NCBI RefSeq assembly: GCF_014836775.1
Contig: NZ_JACSQD010000003.1
Coordinates: 162,004 to 226,003 of the forward strand
Length of the DNA: 64,000 nucleotides
Source: Arthrobacter gallicola
Lineage (GTDB): Bacteria > Actinomycetota > Actinomycetes > Actinomycetales > Micrococcaceae
Direction of reading: 5' to 3'
Part shown: piece by piece, positions 9,785 to 17,934 of the stretch
Numbering within the stretch: the stretch's first letter is position 1
How the letters are laid out: each line of letters begins with the position of its first letter
Notes under the pieces: model-generated
What the model saw: only the letters and a program-made list of their open reading frames with translations
What the model was told of the DNA's origin: nothing
Database searches by the model: none
Program-made: the position numbers and the translations under genes

Positions 9785-12700
9785 GTGTCTGAGCCGAATC
9801 CCGGGGAAAAGGCCTCGGACTTCCTGCTGCCGTGGCTGGCGGGGCTTGGCCAGCATGCGGGGTCGGACACGCTGCTGCACTACACCGTCTCGGCGGAGAA
9901 CAGCATTGACCTGACCCACGCGCATCCGTCCGGCCTGGCGCAGCTCCTCGCGGGGCGGCGTACCCGGCTGTCCACGCTGCTGCGCGACGCCGACCACTAC
10001 CGGACCGCACTGCGGGCCGCACGGGCGCTCCGGGCAAAAATCTATGAACTGGGATCCGACCGCGGTCTCGACGTCGGATACCTCGCGGCGGGCACGGCCT
10101 CCTGGCGGTACGCCTCCGACGACGCCGTGCGGCCGGAATCCCTGACGGCACCGGTGCTGCTGACACCTGTTTCTCTCACCGTGCATCCGTCGCAGGATGA
10201 TTACGAGCTTCAGCTCACCGGCAAAGCCGAACTGAACCCCGCCCTGGTCCGGCATCTGCAGGCCCAGCAGGGACTGGACGTTGATGCCGAAGCACTCGCC
10301 CGGCTGGCCTACGGCACCGCCCGGTTTGATCCGCACCCGGTCCTGGACCGTCTGCGGGCCTTGACCGAGGGAGTGCGCGGTATGAACATCGAGCACCGGA
10401 TCCTGGTCTCGACCTTCGCAGACCTGCCGGACCTTGCCGAGGATACGGCGCTGGACCCCAGCCACCCGGTCCTCCGTGCGCTGATGGAGTCCGCGGTCAA
10501 CGGCCGCGACCAGGCTTCCGAACCCGGCGATCCCGGGCTTCCTCCCCTCGACGAACGGTCACCGGCGGACGAGTTCCTGGTGCTCGACGCCGACCGCGAG
10601 CAGCAGGACGTGCTGGATTTGATTGGCGCGGGCGAATCCCTGGTGGTTTCTGCTCCTCCCGGCACCGGGCAGACGCAGACCGTTCTCAACGCGGCAACAG
10701 CGCTGGTGAACGCCGGAAAATCCGTGCTGGTGGTTGCCGAACGCCGCAGCACGCTGAACGAATTCGTCTCCGGGCTCGATGCCCTGAACCTGGGCTCTTT
10801 GGTGCTGCAGGCCAACACCGGCCTGAACGAGGAGCAGCTGCGGGACCGGCTGGTCAGGGCAATCGTCCGTAACGAAAAAGCCGTGGAACCCAATCTGGGC
10901 AACCTGCACAAGGTGCTGGCAGAAAGCAGGCACCAGCTGCGGGACCATGTGAAGTCCCTGCACAACGTGCGCCAGCGCTGGGGATGCTCGCCTTACCAGG
11001 CGATGCAGTCACTGGCCGAACTCACCTCCATGAACCCCGCGCCGGCCACCACTGTGCGGCTCAAGCGCAGCGTGCTGGACAGCATCACCGACCGCACTGA
11101 GCTGACCGGGCGCCTGCGCCGCGCCGCGGAACTGGGCAGTTTTTCCCGCGCCGCTGTGTCGAGCCCGTGGTTCGGCGCCAAACTGCTCAACCGCAAGGAA
11201 ACCGAAGCGGCGCACAAACTCTCCGCGGAACTGGCCGAGGCACTGCCGAAGCTGCGCGAGCGGGTGCAGGAGGTCGCTGAGCATTCCCAGATCAGCCTGG
11301 GGGAGACCTTCGCCCAGTGGGGAGAGCAGCTGGAGCTGCTCGTGGCCGTGCGTGAGAGCCTGGACAAGTTCACCCCGGACATTTTCGACCGGCCGGTGAC
11401 CGACCTGATTTCTGCCACGGCGACTTCCTCCTGGCGCCGGGAGCACGGTGTGGACATGAGTTCCATGACCCGCTCACGGCTGCGCCGGGTCGCCAAGGAA
11501 TACATCCGTCCCGGGGTCCACATTTCGGATTTGCACACCTCCCTGGTCCAGGTCCAGCAGCAGCGGGTGACCTGGTCCCGGTACGCAACCACGCAGCGCC
11601 ATCCCTCCGTGCCGACCGGACTCGCGGACCTGAACCGCACCTACCTGGCCGTGAAGGAGCAGCTGGAAACCCTGAGCGGCATCCTGGTCCGGAATCCGGA
11701 TCAGCCGGACCTTGCCGGGCAGTCGCTGGACGAGCTCGAGAAACGGCTGCACGCCCTGGCCGGGGACAAGGAAACCCTGGAAACGCTGCCGGAGCGGACG
11801 CTGCTGGTGGACGAGATGCGCGGGCAGGGCCTCGGCGAGCTGCTGGAGGACCTCGAAGCCCGCGAAGTCACGCCGCGGCAGGTGGGCTACGAGCTGGAAC
11901 TTGCCTGGTGGCAGTCTGCGCTGGAAGCCATGATCAGCGGGGACGACTACCTCGCCATGTCAGACGGAGACAGCCTGCGGAGGCTGGAAGCCGAATACCG
12001 GCTGGCCGACAACGCGCACATTGCCTCCGGTTCCTCGCGGCTGCGCTGGGCTCTGGCGAAGCGCTGGCGCGAAGGAATCACGTCCAAGGCGCACGCAGCA
12101 GAACGGCTCAAGGAAACCATCAAATCCGGTCCGCTGAGTGTTGAATCGCTCAGCACCCAGTCTGAAGACCTCGTCTCCTCCCTCCTTCCCATCTGGGCTG
12201 CCAGCCCGCTGCTGCTGCCCATGCTGCTGCCCGGCACCCGGCACTTTGACGCGCTCATCATCCTGGACGCCGAATCGGTCAGCCTGCAGGCCGCCGTGCC
12301 CGCCATCGCACGTGCCAGCCAGGTCATCGCGTTTGGCGACGACTGCCTGGGCGGTCCGCGCCCCTTCACCATCGATGTGAAGGCACAGCCGGCCGCAGAG
12401 GACCTGACCAGCGTTTTCGACGCCCTCAAGCGGATCCTGCCCTGCCGCTCCCTGTCCACGGTTTACCGCGGGACAGACAAGCAGCTGCTCAAGCAGCTCA
12501 GCGATGAGTTCTACGACGGACGCCTGGCGTGGATCCCCCGCGGGGATGAAGTAGCCACCGGCGAACGTCCGCTGACGGTGGAATACCTGGCAGACGGCAC
12601 CGGCATGCCCAGCGCCGATCATGATGGCGTTGAAAGCGTGGCAGCCGAGGTCAACCGCGTGGTTGACCTGGTGTTCGAGCACATCCGGCGCCGGCCCAGC

Positions 12701-13696
12701 CAGTCCCTGGCCGTGATTACCGCCAGTTCCAGGCATGCAGTCCGCGTCGCCGAGGCGATCCGCGTCCAGATGGCAAACTTCCCCTGGGCCGCTGACTTCT
12801 TTGCCCCCGGGGTTGAATCCTTCCGCGTGGTGCCTGCAGACCGGGCAACCGGACTGGTCCGGGACGCGGTGATCTTCTCCCTTGGGTACGGCCGGACCCC
12901 GCACGGCCGCGCACTCCACAGCTTTGGGCTGCTCTCCGAACCGGAAGGCCGCGGCTGGTTCGTGAACGCGATGACACGTGCCCGGCAGCGGCTGCACGTC
13001 CTCACCTGTTTCCAGCCCGCGGATCTGGACGAATCACGCCTGGGCCACGGAGCCCTGGACTTCTACCGGCTGCTGGTGCGGGAACTCTCCGGGCAGCCTG
13101 CTGCTGTTGTGGAGGCTCCCGGTGCCGGCGGGTCGATCATGTCCGATGACCCCCTGGTGGCGGACCTTGTGGGCCGGCTGCGGTCACGCGGAGCGCAGGT
13201 CTGGGATCACTACGACGGCGTGATCGACATCGTGGCGACCGTGCAGCGCCAGGGCGGATCGGATCCAGCGGTGCCCATGGCCATTGAATCCGACGGCACG
13301 GCCCGGTACCGGAGCATGAGTGTCCGGGAACGCAGCCGGCTTCGTCCGCAGCTCCTGGAACGCCTGGGCTGGCGGTATATGCCGTTGTGGACCATCGAGG
13401 TCTTCACCGACCCGTCCGCATGTGCTGACCTGGTGGGCCGGTACCTGGGCCTACGGGCGCCGGAAGCCGGACAGGAACCCATCCGTACCGCCAGCTTCAC
13501 CGAAACCCGGAACATAGTCACTCCGCACGGGAGCACCCGCATCCGCCAGCGTTCCGCTTCAGAAGCGAATCCTGCCGGGGAATCCGCTCCCGCTGCAGAG
13601 TCCAACCCGGCCATCAGCGCCGCCGCGAAAGCGGCCGCTGCCGTGGCCGGTGGAAGCGACAGAGGCAATGACGCAGGAAACAAACCAGCCAACTAA
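9785..13696 (+). CDS. Giant SF1-helicase-like protein with altered Walker motifs and a C-terminal nuclease-like domain
   Basis: A 1303-residue relative of the DUF4011/DUF3320 AAA-helicase group. It has an N-terminal DUF4011-like region (residues ~1-240), a P-loop region near 288-300, a long helical insert (~400-800), a second helicase half (~820-1080) ending NAMTRARQRL, a C-terminal VSR/DUF3320-like region (~1120-1220; IDIV, then AIESDG) and an Ala-rich tail. The Walker A motif reads PPGTGQTQT, with Gln296 in place of the catalytic Lys. The usual DEAS motif reads DAES (residues 828-831). ATP hydrolysis is therefore doubtful. GTG 9785 follows AAAGAGGG by 5 nt; TTG 9725 and ATG 9734 are alternatives. 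Cellular role unknown. Confidence 0.75.
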   Translation: MSEPNPGEKASDFLLPWLAGLGQHAGSDTLLHYTVSAENSIDLTHAHPSGLAQLLAGRRTRLSTLLRDADHYRTALRAARALRAKIYELGSDRGLDVGYLAAGTASWRYASDDAVRPESLTAPVLLTPVSLTVHPSQDDYELQLTGKAELNPALVRHLQAQQGLDVDAEALARLAYGTARFDPHPVLDRLRALTEGVRGMNIEHRILVSTFADLPDLAEDTALDPSHPVLRALMESAVNGRDQASEPGDPGLPPLDERSPADEFLVLDADREQQDVLDLIGAGESLVVSAPPGTGQTQTVLNAATALVNAGKSVLVVAERRSTLNEFVSGLDALNLGSLVLQANTGLNEEQLRDRLVRAIVRNEKAVEPNLGNLHKVLAESRHQLRDHVKSLHNVRQRWGCSPYQAMQSLAELTSMNPAPATTVRLKRSVLDSITDRTELTGRLRRAAELGSFSRAAVSSPWFGAKLLNRKETEAAHKLSAELAEALPKLRERVQEVAEHSQISLGETFAQWGEQLELLVAVRESLDKFTPDIFDRPVTDLISATATSSWRREHGVDMSSMTRSRLRRVAKEYIRPGVHISDLHTSLVQVQQQRVTWSRYATTQRHPSVPTGLADLNRTYLAVKEQLETLSGILVRNPDQPDLAGQSLDELEKRLHALAGDKETLETLPERTLLVDEMRGQGLGELLEDLEAREVTPRQVGYELELAWWQSALEAMISGDDYLAMSDGDSLRRLEAEYRLADNAHIASGSSRLRWALAKRWREGITSKAHAAERLKETIKSGPLSVESLSTQSEDLVSSLLPIWAASPLLLPMLLPGTRHFDALIILDAESVSLQAAVPAIARASQVIAFGDDCLGGPRPFTIDVKAQPAAEDLTSVFDALKRILPCRSLSTVYRGTDKQLLKQLSDEFYDGRLAWIPRGDEVATGERPLTVEYLADGTGMPSADHDGVESVAAEVNRVVDLVFEHIRRRPSQSLAVITASSRHAVRVAEAIRVQMANFPWAADFFAPGVESFRVVPADRATGLVRDAVIFSLGYGRTPHGRALHSFGLLSEPEGRGWFVNAMTRARQRLHVLTCFQPADLDESRLGHGALDFYRLLVRELSGQPAAVVEAPGAGGSIMSDDPLVADLVGRLRSRGAQVWDHYDGVIDIVATVQRQGGSDPAVPMAIESDGTARYRSMSVRERSRLRPQLLERLGWRYMPLWTIEVFTDPSACADLVGRYLGLRAPEAGQEPIRTASFTETRNIVTPHGSTRIRQRSASEANPAGESAPAAESNPAISAAAKAAAAVAGGSDRGNDAGNKPAN

Positions 13697-14243
13697 TCCG
13701 ATGGGAGTGTCCGCCGGCGGCTCTGCCCGGCCGGTGGACGCTGTGGACTCTGACCAGCGCATGGACTCTGACCAGCGCATGGATTCCGACCAGCCCGTGC
13801 GCTCTGACAGGCCGGGGGATCGTGACAAGTCTGTGGATTGCGGCAAGCCTGTGGATTGCGGCAAGCCGGTGGACACCGGTCCTCCAGCCGCAGGCAGGCG
13901 GCGGTCCCGCCGCAGCACCGCGGCGCCGGCGACGCTGCGGCGTGCTGCGGAATTGATCCAGTCCGCGCCGTCCGTTCCCCGGAGTGCCGGCACGCCCCCG
14001 GCCGGACCGGGCACCAGCTCAGCGCAGCCGGGTGGCCGGCCGGGCAGCCAGCCGCAGCCACCATCCGCTGGCAACAGCCCGGACTCCGCGGACCGGGCAG
14101 AGCACCTCCCCAAGGCCGGTCAGCGGCCGGGCCCCGCCGATCTTCCACGGCTGGCCGGTGAAGACGATCCCCGCGCCTGGGGCGACCGGCCGGACGACAG
14201 CGCTGAGTGGCTCCGCGAACAGCGGCCCCCGCACTGGGGCTGA
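13668..14243 (+). CDS. Hypothetical low-complexity protein with tandem hexapeptide repeats
   Basis: A 191-residue hydrophilic protein of unknown function, overlapping the end of the helicase-like gene by 29 nt in another frame. Residues ~27-68 are seven copies of a six-residue unit (DSDQRM, DCGKPV variants). A basic patch (AAGRRRSRRS) and a Pro/Gly/Ser-rich middle follow. The tail ends DDSAEWLREQRPPHWG, a C-terminal motif I recall from other small actinobacterial proteins. ATG 13668 has AGAGGC just upstream. No catalytic motif or signal peptide is visible. The overlap suggests co-expression with the helicase-like gene. Confidence 0.6.
   Translation: MTQETNQPTNPMGVSAGGSARPVDAVDSDQRMDSDQRMDSDQPVRSDRPGDRDKSVDCGKPVDCGKPVDTGPPAAGRRRSRRSTAAPATLRRAAELIQSAPSVPRSAGTPPAGPGTSSAQPGGRPGSQPQPPSAGNSPDSADRAEHLPKAGQRPGPADLPRLAGEDDPRAWGDRPDDSAEWLREQRPPHWG
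13746..13871 (+). repeat. Seven tandem 18-bp coding repeats
   Basis: Seven in-register 18-bp units inside the hypothetical gene. The first two (GACTCTGACCAGCGCATG) are identical, the third is close, and the last units share GATTGCGGCAAGCC(T/G)GTG. Each encodes six residues, so copy-number change would keep the frame. Confidence 0.85.
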
Positions 14244-14285
14244 AGCTCTGCTGCCCCGGGAAGCGCCAGGGGACTCACCGCGGGG

Positions 14286-15083
14286 CTAACCGCCGCTGAT
14301 CACCAGATACAGGTTTCCACGCTCGGAGGCGCCGGCCAGCGCGGCGGCCTCCTGCCCGCGCGCAGCAACAACGACCAGCCGAGCGTCAGTCTCCGCGGGC
14401 CCTGGCCAGGTTCCTCCGCTCTCCTCGGCCGGGCCGGCAATCCACAGCACCGGAACACCGGCGGCCAGCCGCGAGGCCTCCGCAGATCCATTGAAACCGG
14501 GTTCCGGTGCGAGCATCACATCAACGAGGACACCGGGTGAGAGCAGCCCGGCCGCGGCTGGATCCGCGGTCCGCAGCGGCACGGCGGAGGTGCCGGACGG
14601 GGCACCGGTGAGCAGCCCGGGTCCCACCAGGAAGGAATCGGTCAGGACGCTCCCAGCCCGCAGCGGAACAGCCAGCCGCTGGCCGGCCAAGGCCCCCGGG
14701 TCGCCGAACGACCCGGCCGAATCAGCGGCAGCCGGAAACGCCGTTAACCGCAGGTCACCGGATGTCAGGACGTGCCCCGCCGGCAGATCGGCGCCGGCGG
14801 TCACGAGGTGTGCCGTCCGGACATCAGGTGGAAGATAGGCCTGCACGGCGGTACCGCAGGCCAGTGACACGAGGATGCCTGCCAGGAGTCTCCGCCGCCG
14901 TACGGTGAACCTCCGCAACCGGTCCCGCAGCGCCGCCTTTTCCGCCTGTTCCCGGCCAGGCTGCCGGAAGGCCGTCCCCGGTCTGCCGTACGGCGGCCTG
15001 GGTGAACCGCGTTGGGGCGGGGAAGTGCGTTTGCCGGGAGCAGAGCTGCGCCGGGCACGGCGGGAGGGCGAGAGGCCGAACAT
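14286..15083 (-). CDS. CpaB/RcpC-like SAF-domain protein
   Basis: A 265-residue protein with a basic, disordered N-terminus (residues 1-60), one TM helix (~67-85) and an external SAF domain (about 92-150: DLPAGHVLTSGDLRLTAFP, then LAGQRLAVPLRAGSVLT). CpaB/RcpC proteins belong to Flp/Tad pilus assembly, but no other tad gene is visible, so the link to pili is uncertain. ATG 15083 lies 6 nt downstream of a TAGCAT box. Single-gene unit, transcribed away from ruc. Confidence 0.75.
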   Translation of the reverse strand: MFGLSPSRRARRSSAPGKRTSPPQRGSPRPPYGRPGTAFRQPGREQAEKAALRDRLRRFTVRRRRLLAGILVSLACGTAVQAYLPPDVRTAHLVTAGADLPAGHVLTSGDLRLTAFPAAADSAGSFGDPGALAGQRLAVPLRAGSVLTDSFLVGPGLLTGAPSGTSAVPLRTADPAAAGLLSPGVLVDVMLAPEPGFNGSAEASRLAAGVPVLWIAGPAEESGGTWPGPAETDARLVVVAARGQEAAALAGASERGNLYLVISGG

Positions 15084-15089
15084 GCTGCC

Positions 15090-15095
15090 ATGCTA
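15090..15095 (-). promoter_or_regulatory. -10 box TAGCAT, leaderless start of the CpaB-like gene
   Basis: On the minus strand TAGCAT ends 6 nt before ATG 15083. Confidence 0.45.
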
Positions 15096-15217
15096 GGGAC
15101 CAGCCGGCTTCCGGCTCCGGAGGGCGGACGGAGCCGGGGATAACAAACGGCGCCCGTGGACCTGTGGAGGACCAGCGGACGCCGTCGTGTGTTTAGGTGG
15201 TTTGGACTCCCGTGGCG

Positions 15218-15520
15218 TCAGCCTGCGGAGGCGGTGGCGGAAGACGCCGCAGCCGCAGGGGCAGGGGCAGGCGAAGACTTCTCTGACGCTGCTGCCTTGG
15301 CCGGGCTTTCCTTTGCGGGTGCGGCGGCGACGGTGGAAGCAGCATCCCTGGAATCGGTGCGGTAGAAGCCGGATCCCTTGAAGACCACGCCCACGCTGTT
15401 GAACTTCTTGCGCAGATTCCCGCCACATTCCGGGCAGACGGTCAGGCTGTCATCGGTGAAGGACTGCTGGATATCGAACGCGTGGCCGCAATCCTTGCAG
15501 GCATAGGCATACGTGGGCAC
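15218..15520 (-). CDS. ruc: FmdB-family zinc ribbon protein, Ruc-like redox-regulated chaperone
   Basis: A 100-residue protein with an N-terminal zinc ribbon (CKDCGHAF, then CPECGGNL; four cysteines) and a disordered Ala/Pro/Ser/Lys tail from about residue 58. This matches Mycobacterium tuberculosis Rv0991c (Ruc), a redox-switched chaperone that works with DnaK; that assignment rests on motif and gene order (ruc, 5-FCL, galU). GTG 15520 has the strong site AGGAGGAG about 5 nt upstream. A CIRCE operator and a TATACT -10 box lie ~110 nt upstream, implying HrcA-controlled heat-shock expression. Confidence 0.85.
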   Translation of the reverse strand: MPTYAYACKDCGHAFDIQQSFTDDSLTVCPECGGNLRKKFNSVGVVFKGSGFYRTDSRDAASTVAAAPAKESPAKAAASEKSSPAPAPAAAASSATASAG

Positions 15521-15609
15521 TCTTACTCCTCCTGAAGACCGAAAAATAAGGCCGCAGCCGTGCTTACCGCGCCGGCACGCCCCGGTGGGGGATGCGTGCG
15601 GGCATCAAG

Positions 15610-15636
15610 TTGGCACTCTGGGACCTTGAGTGCTAA
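15610..15636 (-). promoter_or_regulatory. CIRCE element (HrcA operator) of ruc
   Basis: TTGGCACTC, a 9-nt spacer, then GAGTGCTAA: one mismatch to the TTAGCACTC-N9-GAGTGCTAA consensus. The element overlaps the stop codon of the 5-FCL gene (15633-15635). On the minus strand it lies directly after the -10 box at 15641-15636, so HrcA bound here would block initiation toward ruc. Confidence 0.9.
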
Positions 15637-16241
15637 GTATACACCCCGGAAGTTGGCACCGGCCGGAAGCCGGAAGGTGTCAGGACCCCGTCCACGGGAG
15701 CGTCAAACGCCTCGGCGGGGAGCTCCCCGGCGGGCAGAAGCTCATGGTCGTACACGATGGCGATGGTGCGCCCCGTCCCGCCCGCGGCCCTGTACCGGGC
15801 CAGGAAACGGTCATAGTAGCCGCCGCCCTTACCCATCCGGGTTCCGGCCGCATCTGCAGCCAGGGCAGGGACAAAGAGCAGTTCAAGTCCTTGGACGGCG
15901 TCCAATCCCAGGCTGGGCCCGACCGGCTCAGGGATGCCGGGGAACAGTCCGGCAGCCAGCTCTATGTCCGGGCTCCAGTGCCGCCAGGAGAGCTGCCGGT
16001 CCGGTTCACACACCGGTACCACCACGGTGTGCCCGGCAGTGTCCAGGTCCTCAAGCAGCCTGGAGGTGTCGGGTTCACCAGTCATGGAGAGGTAGCAGGC
16101 CACCAACGAGTGTGCCGGAAGATCCCGGAGGAGGGGAGCGGCGGCGGAAGCGAGTGCTTCGGCCGTGGCGGCGGCACTGCCCAGCGCACGCCGCTGCCGG
16201 CGGAAGCGGGAGCGGATGGGGTCTTTATGCTCAGCTGACAT
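15633..16241 (-). CDS. 5-formyltetrahydrofolate cyclo-ligase
   Basis: A 202-residue enzyme that converts 5-formyl-THF to 5,10-methenyl-THF with ATP; cytoplasmic. Family signatures are an N-terminal basic helix, VACYLSMTGEPDT, and the C-terminal glycine-rich GTRMGKGGGYYDRFLARY motif that binds nucleotide and substrate. I chose ATG 16241 (MSAEHKDPIRSRF); the frame extends 10 codons further but into the promoter region. It is divergent from galU with 68 nt between the starts. Its 3' end contains the ruc promoter and operator, so the two genes share DNA. Confidence 0.92.
   Translation of the reverse strand: MSAEHKDPIRSRFRRQRRALGSAAATAEALASAAAPLLRDLPAHSLVACYLSMTGEPDTSRLLEDLDTAGHTVVVPVCEPDRQLSWRHWSPDIELAAGLFPGIPEPVGPSLGLDAVQGLELLFVPALAADAAGTRMGKGGGYYDRFLARYRAAGGTGRTIAIVYDHELLPAGELPAEAFDAPVDGVLTPSGFRPVPTSGVYT
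15636..15641 (-). promoter_or_regulatory. -10 box TATACT of the ruc promoter
   Basis: TATACT on the minus strand abuts the CIRCE element and overlaps the 3' end of the 5-FCL gene. The expected start near 15629 leaves a leader of about 110 nt before GTG 15520. Confidence 0.55.
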
Positions 16242-16296
16242 GCACCTATTGTGCCCACAGCGGTGCGGCATTTGGCGTGCTGCCTCTTCCCATAGG

Positions 16297-16302
16297 TATT
16301 CT
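16297..16302 (+). promoter_or_regulatory. -10 box TATTCT, leaderless start of galU
   Basis: TATTCT ends 7 nt before ATG 16310 with no Shine-Dalgarno sequence. This fixes the start inside a frame that is open back to 15560. Confidence 0.55.
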
Positions 16303-16309
16303 TACCGTC

Positions 16310-17212
16310 ATGACCTCACGACCGAAGATTACCAAAGCCGTTATTCCTGCCGCCGGTTTGGGCACCCGCTTCCTTCCCGCCACCAAGGCCATGCCGAAGG
16401 AAATGCTCCCCGTCGTCGACAAGCCGGCCATCCAGTACGTCGTCGAAGAGGCCGTGAATGCCGGGATGCCGGACATCCTGATGGTCACCGGGCGTAACAA
16501 GCGCTCCCTTGAAGACCACTTCGACCGTGTCCCCTTCATTGAGGCGACACTGAAGGAAAAGGGCGACGAAAAGAAACTCGCCCTCGTGCGGGAATCGTCC
16601 GAGCTGGGCGAAATCCACTACCTCCGCCAGGGCGATCCCAAGGGACTGGGCCACGCGGTCCTGCGCGCCAAGCTGCATATCGGTGACGATCCGTTTGCTG
16701 TGCTCCTGGGTGACGATCTCATTGACGCCCGCGATCCGCTGCTGGAAACCATGGTGGAGGTACAGGCCAAGACCGGTGGTTCGGTTATCGCCCTGATCGA
16801 GGTGGAGCCCGATCAGATCAGCTCCTACGGCTGCGCCGATATCTCGGTGATCGAAGGCGAGGACTTCGTCCGCGTCAACAAGCTGGTGGAGAAGCCCGAC
16901 GCCGATGAAGCGCCTTCCAACCTCGCCGTCATCGGACGCTACGTGCTGCACCCGGCCGTCTTTGATGTTCTGGAACAAACCGGGCCTGGCCGCGGCGGGG
17001 AAATCCAGCTGACTGATGCCCTGCAGACCCTCGCATCCGCCGAGGGCGAGGGGTCAGGCGTTTACGGCGTCGTCTTCCGCGGCCGCCGTTACGACACCGG
17101 TGACAAGCTCAGCTACCTGAAGGCCGTAGTAACCCTGGCCTCCGAACGTGATGACCTCGGCCCGGACCTGCGTACCTGGCTGAAGGAATTTACCGGAACC
17201 ATCGAAAGCTAG
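16310..17212 (+). CDS. galU: UTP-glucose-1-phosphate uridylyltransferase
   Basis: Makes UDP-glucose from UTP and glucose 1-phosphate for envelope polysaccharides and glycolipids. The 300 residues begin with KAVIPAAGLGTRFLPATKAMPKEM, the nucleotide-binding signature (quoted only in part here: AGLGTRFLPATKAMPKE). Further motifs are GLGHAVLRAK and a C-terminal YDTGDKLSYLKA. ATG 16310 gives the normal family length. A RimJ-like gene begins 4 nt after the stop, where a gephyrin-like glp/moeA gene is normally found in related actinobacteria. Confidence 0.96.
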   Translation: MTSRPKITKAVIPAAGLGTRFLPATKAMPKEMLPVVDKPAIQYVVEEAVNAGMPDILMVTGRNKRSLEDHFDRVPFIEATLKEKGDEKKLALVRESSELGEIHYLRQGDPKGLGHAVLRAKLHIGDDPFAVLLGDDLIDARDPLLETMVEVQAKTGGSVIALIEVEPDQISSYGCADISVIEGEDFVRVNKLVEKPDADEAPSNLAVIGRYVLHPAVFDVLEQTGPGRGGEIQLTDALQTLASAEGEGSGVYGVVFRGRRYDTGDKLSYLKAVVTLASERDDLGPDLRTWLKEFTGTIES

Positions 17213-17216
17213 CCTC

Positions 17217-17834
17217 GTGCTGGGGTCGGCAATCTGGCCGGTGACGCTCGAATGCGGCGACCTCATCCTGCGGCCCATCCGCTACCGTGACCGCCGGGAG
17301 TGGAGTGAGGTCCGCTCCCGGAACACTCGGTGGATCGGTCCCTGGGAGGCCACCAATCCGCTGCCCGGGACGGACCTCCCCACCTACGCGGGCATGGTCC
17401 GCAGCCTTAACCAGCAAGCGCGACAGGACACTGCGCTCCCGTTCGTCATCACGGAGCGGCTGGGCGGCGCCGGCCGGGTGCCTGCCATAGTTGGGCAGCT
17501 GACCGTCTCCACGATTGTGTGGGGATCGGCGCGGATGGCGACCCTCGGCTACTGGGTGGATGAATCCCGCGCCGGCCGTGGAATCGCTCCAACGGCCGTG
17601 GCTATGGCAACAGACCACTGTTTCCGGGTGCTGGGCCTGCACCGGATGGAAATCAACATCCGGCCGGAGAACCAGCCCAGTCTGCGCGTGGTGCGGAAAC
17701 TGGGCTTCCGGGAAGAGGGTCTGCGCCGCCGCTACCTGCACATTGCAGGAGACTGGGCGGATCACCTTAGCTTTGCGCTCACCGCGGAGGAAGTGCCGGA
17801 GGGGCTGCTGGCCCGGTGGCTTTCCACGCGCTGA
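17217..17834 (+). CDS. RimJ/RimL-like GNAT acetyltransferase
   Basis: A 205-residue acetyltransferase of the ribosomal-protein N-terminal acetylase type. The CoA-binding core is GYWVDESRAGRGIAPTAV, followed by HRMEINIRPENQPSLRV and KLGFREEGLRRRYLHI, typical of RimJ/RimL. GTG 17217 lies 4 nt after the galU stop, so it is probably coupled to galU. In mycobacteria the matching gene is Rv0995, between glp/moeA1 and glpR. The substrate is unknown; RimJ homologues acetylate N-terminal alanine or other acceptors. Confidence 0.88.
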   Translation: MLGSAIWPVTLECGDLILRPIRYRDRREWSEVRSRNTRWIGPWEATNPLPGTDLPTYAGMVRSLNQQARQDTALPFVITERLGGAGRVPAIVGQLTVSTIVWGSARMATLGYWVDESRAGRGIAPTAVAMATDHCFRVLGLHRMEINIRPENQPSLRVVRKLGFREEGLRRRYLHIAGDWADHLSFALTAEEVPEGLLARWLSTR

Positions 17835-17921
17835 CCATGGCTTTTACCCCCGCAGCTGAGAATTCAGTGGAAGTCCGCCGACACACCGCAGGGAATGCGG
17901 AGGAGTGAGTTTTTTATCTCA

Positions 17922-17927
17922 TACGGT
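17922..17927 (+). promoter_or_regulatory. -10 box TACGGT, leaderless start of the GlpR-like gene
   Basis: TACGGT ends 7 nt before GTG 17935. An upstream in-frame GTG at 17905 has GGAGGA directly abutting it, too close to serve well. Confidence 0.4.
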
Positions 17928-17934
17928 CGTAGCT

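Noticed and set aside
15560..16309. N-terminal extension of galU
   Set aside because: The extra 250 codons are the shadow of the opposite-strand 5-FCL gene; GalU homology starts at ATG 16310 next to a -10 box.
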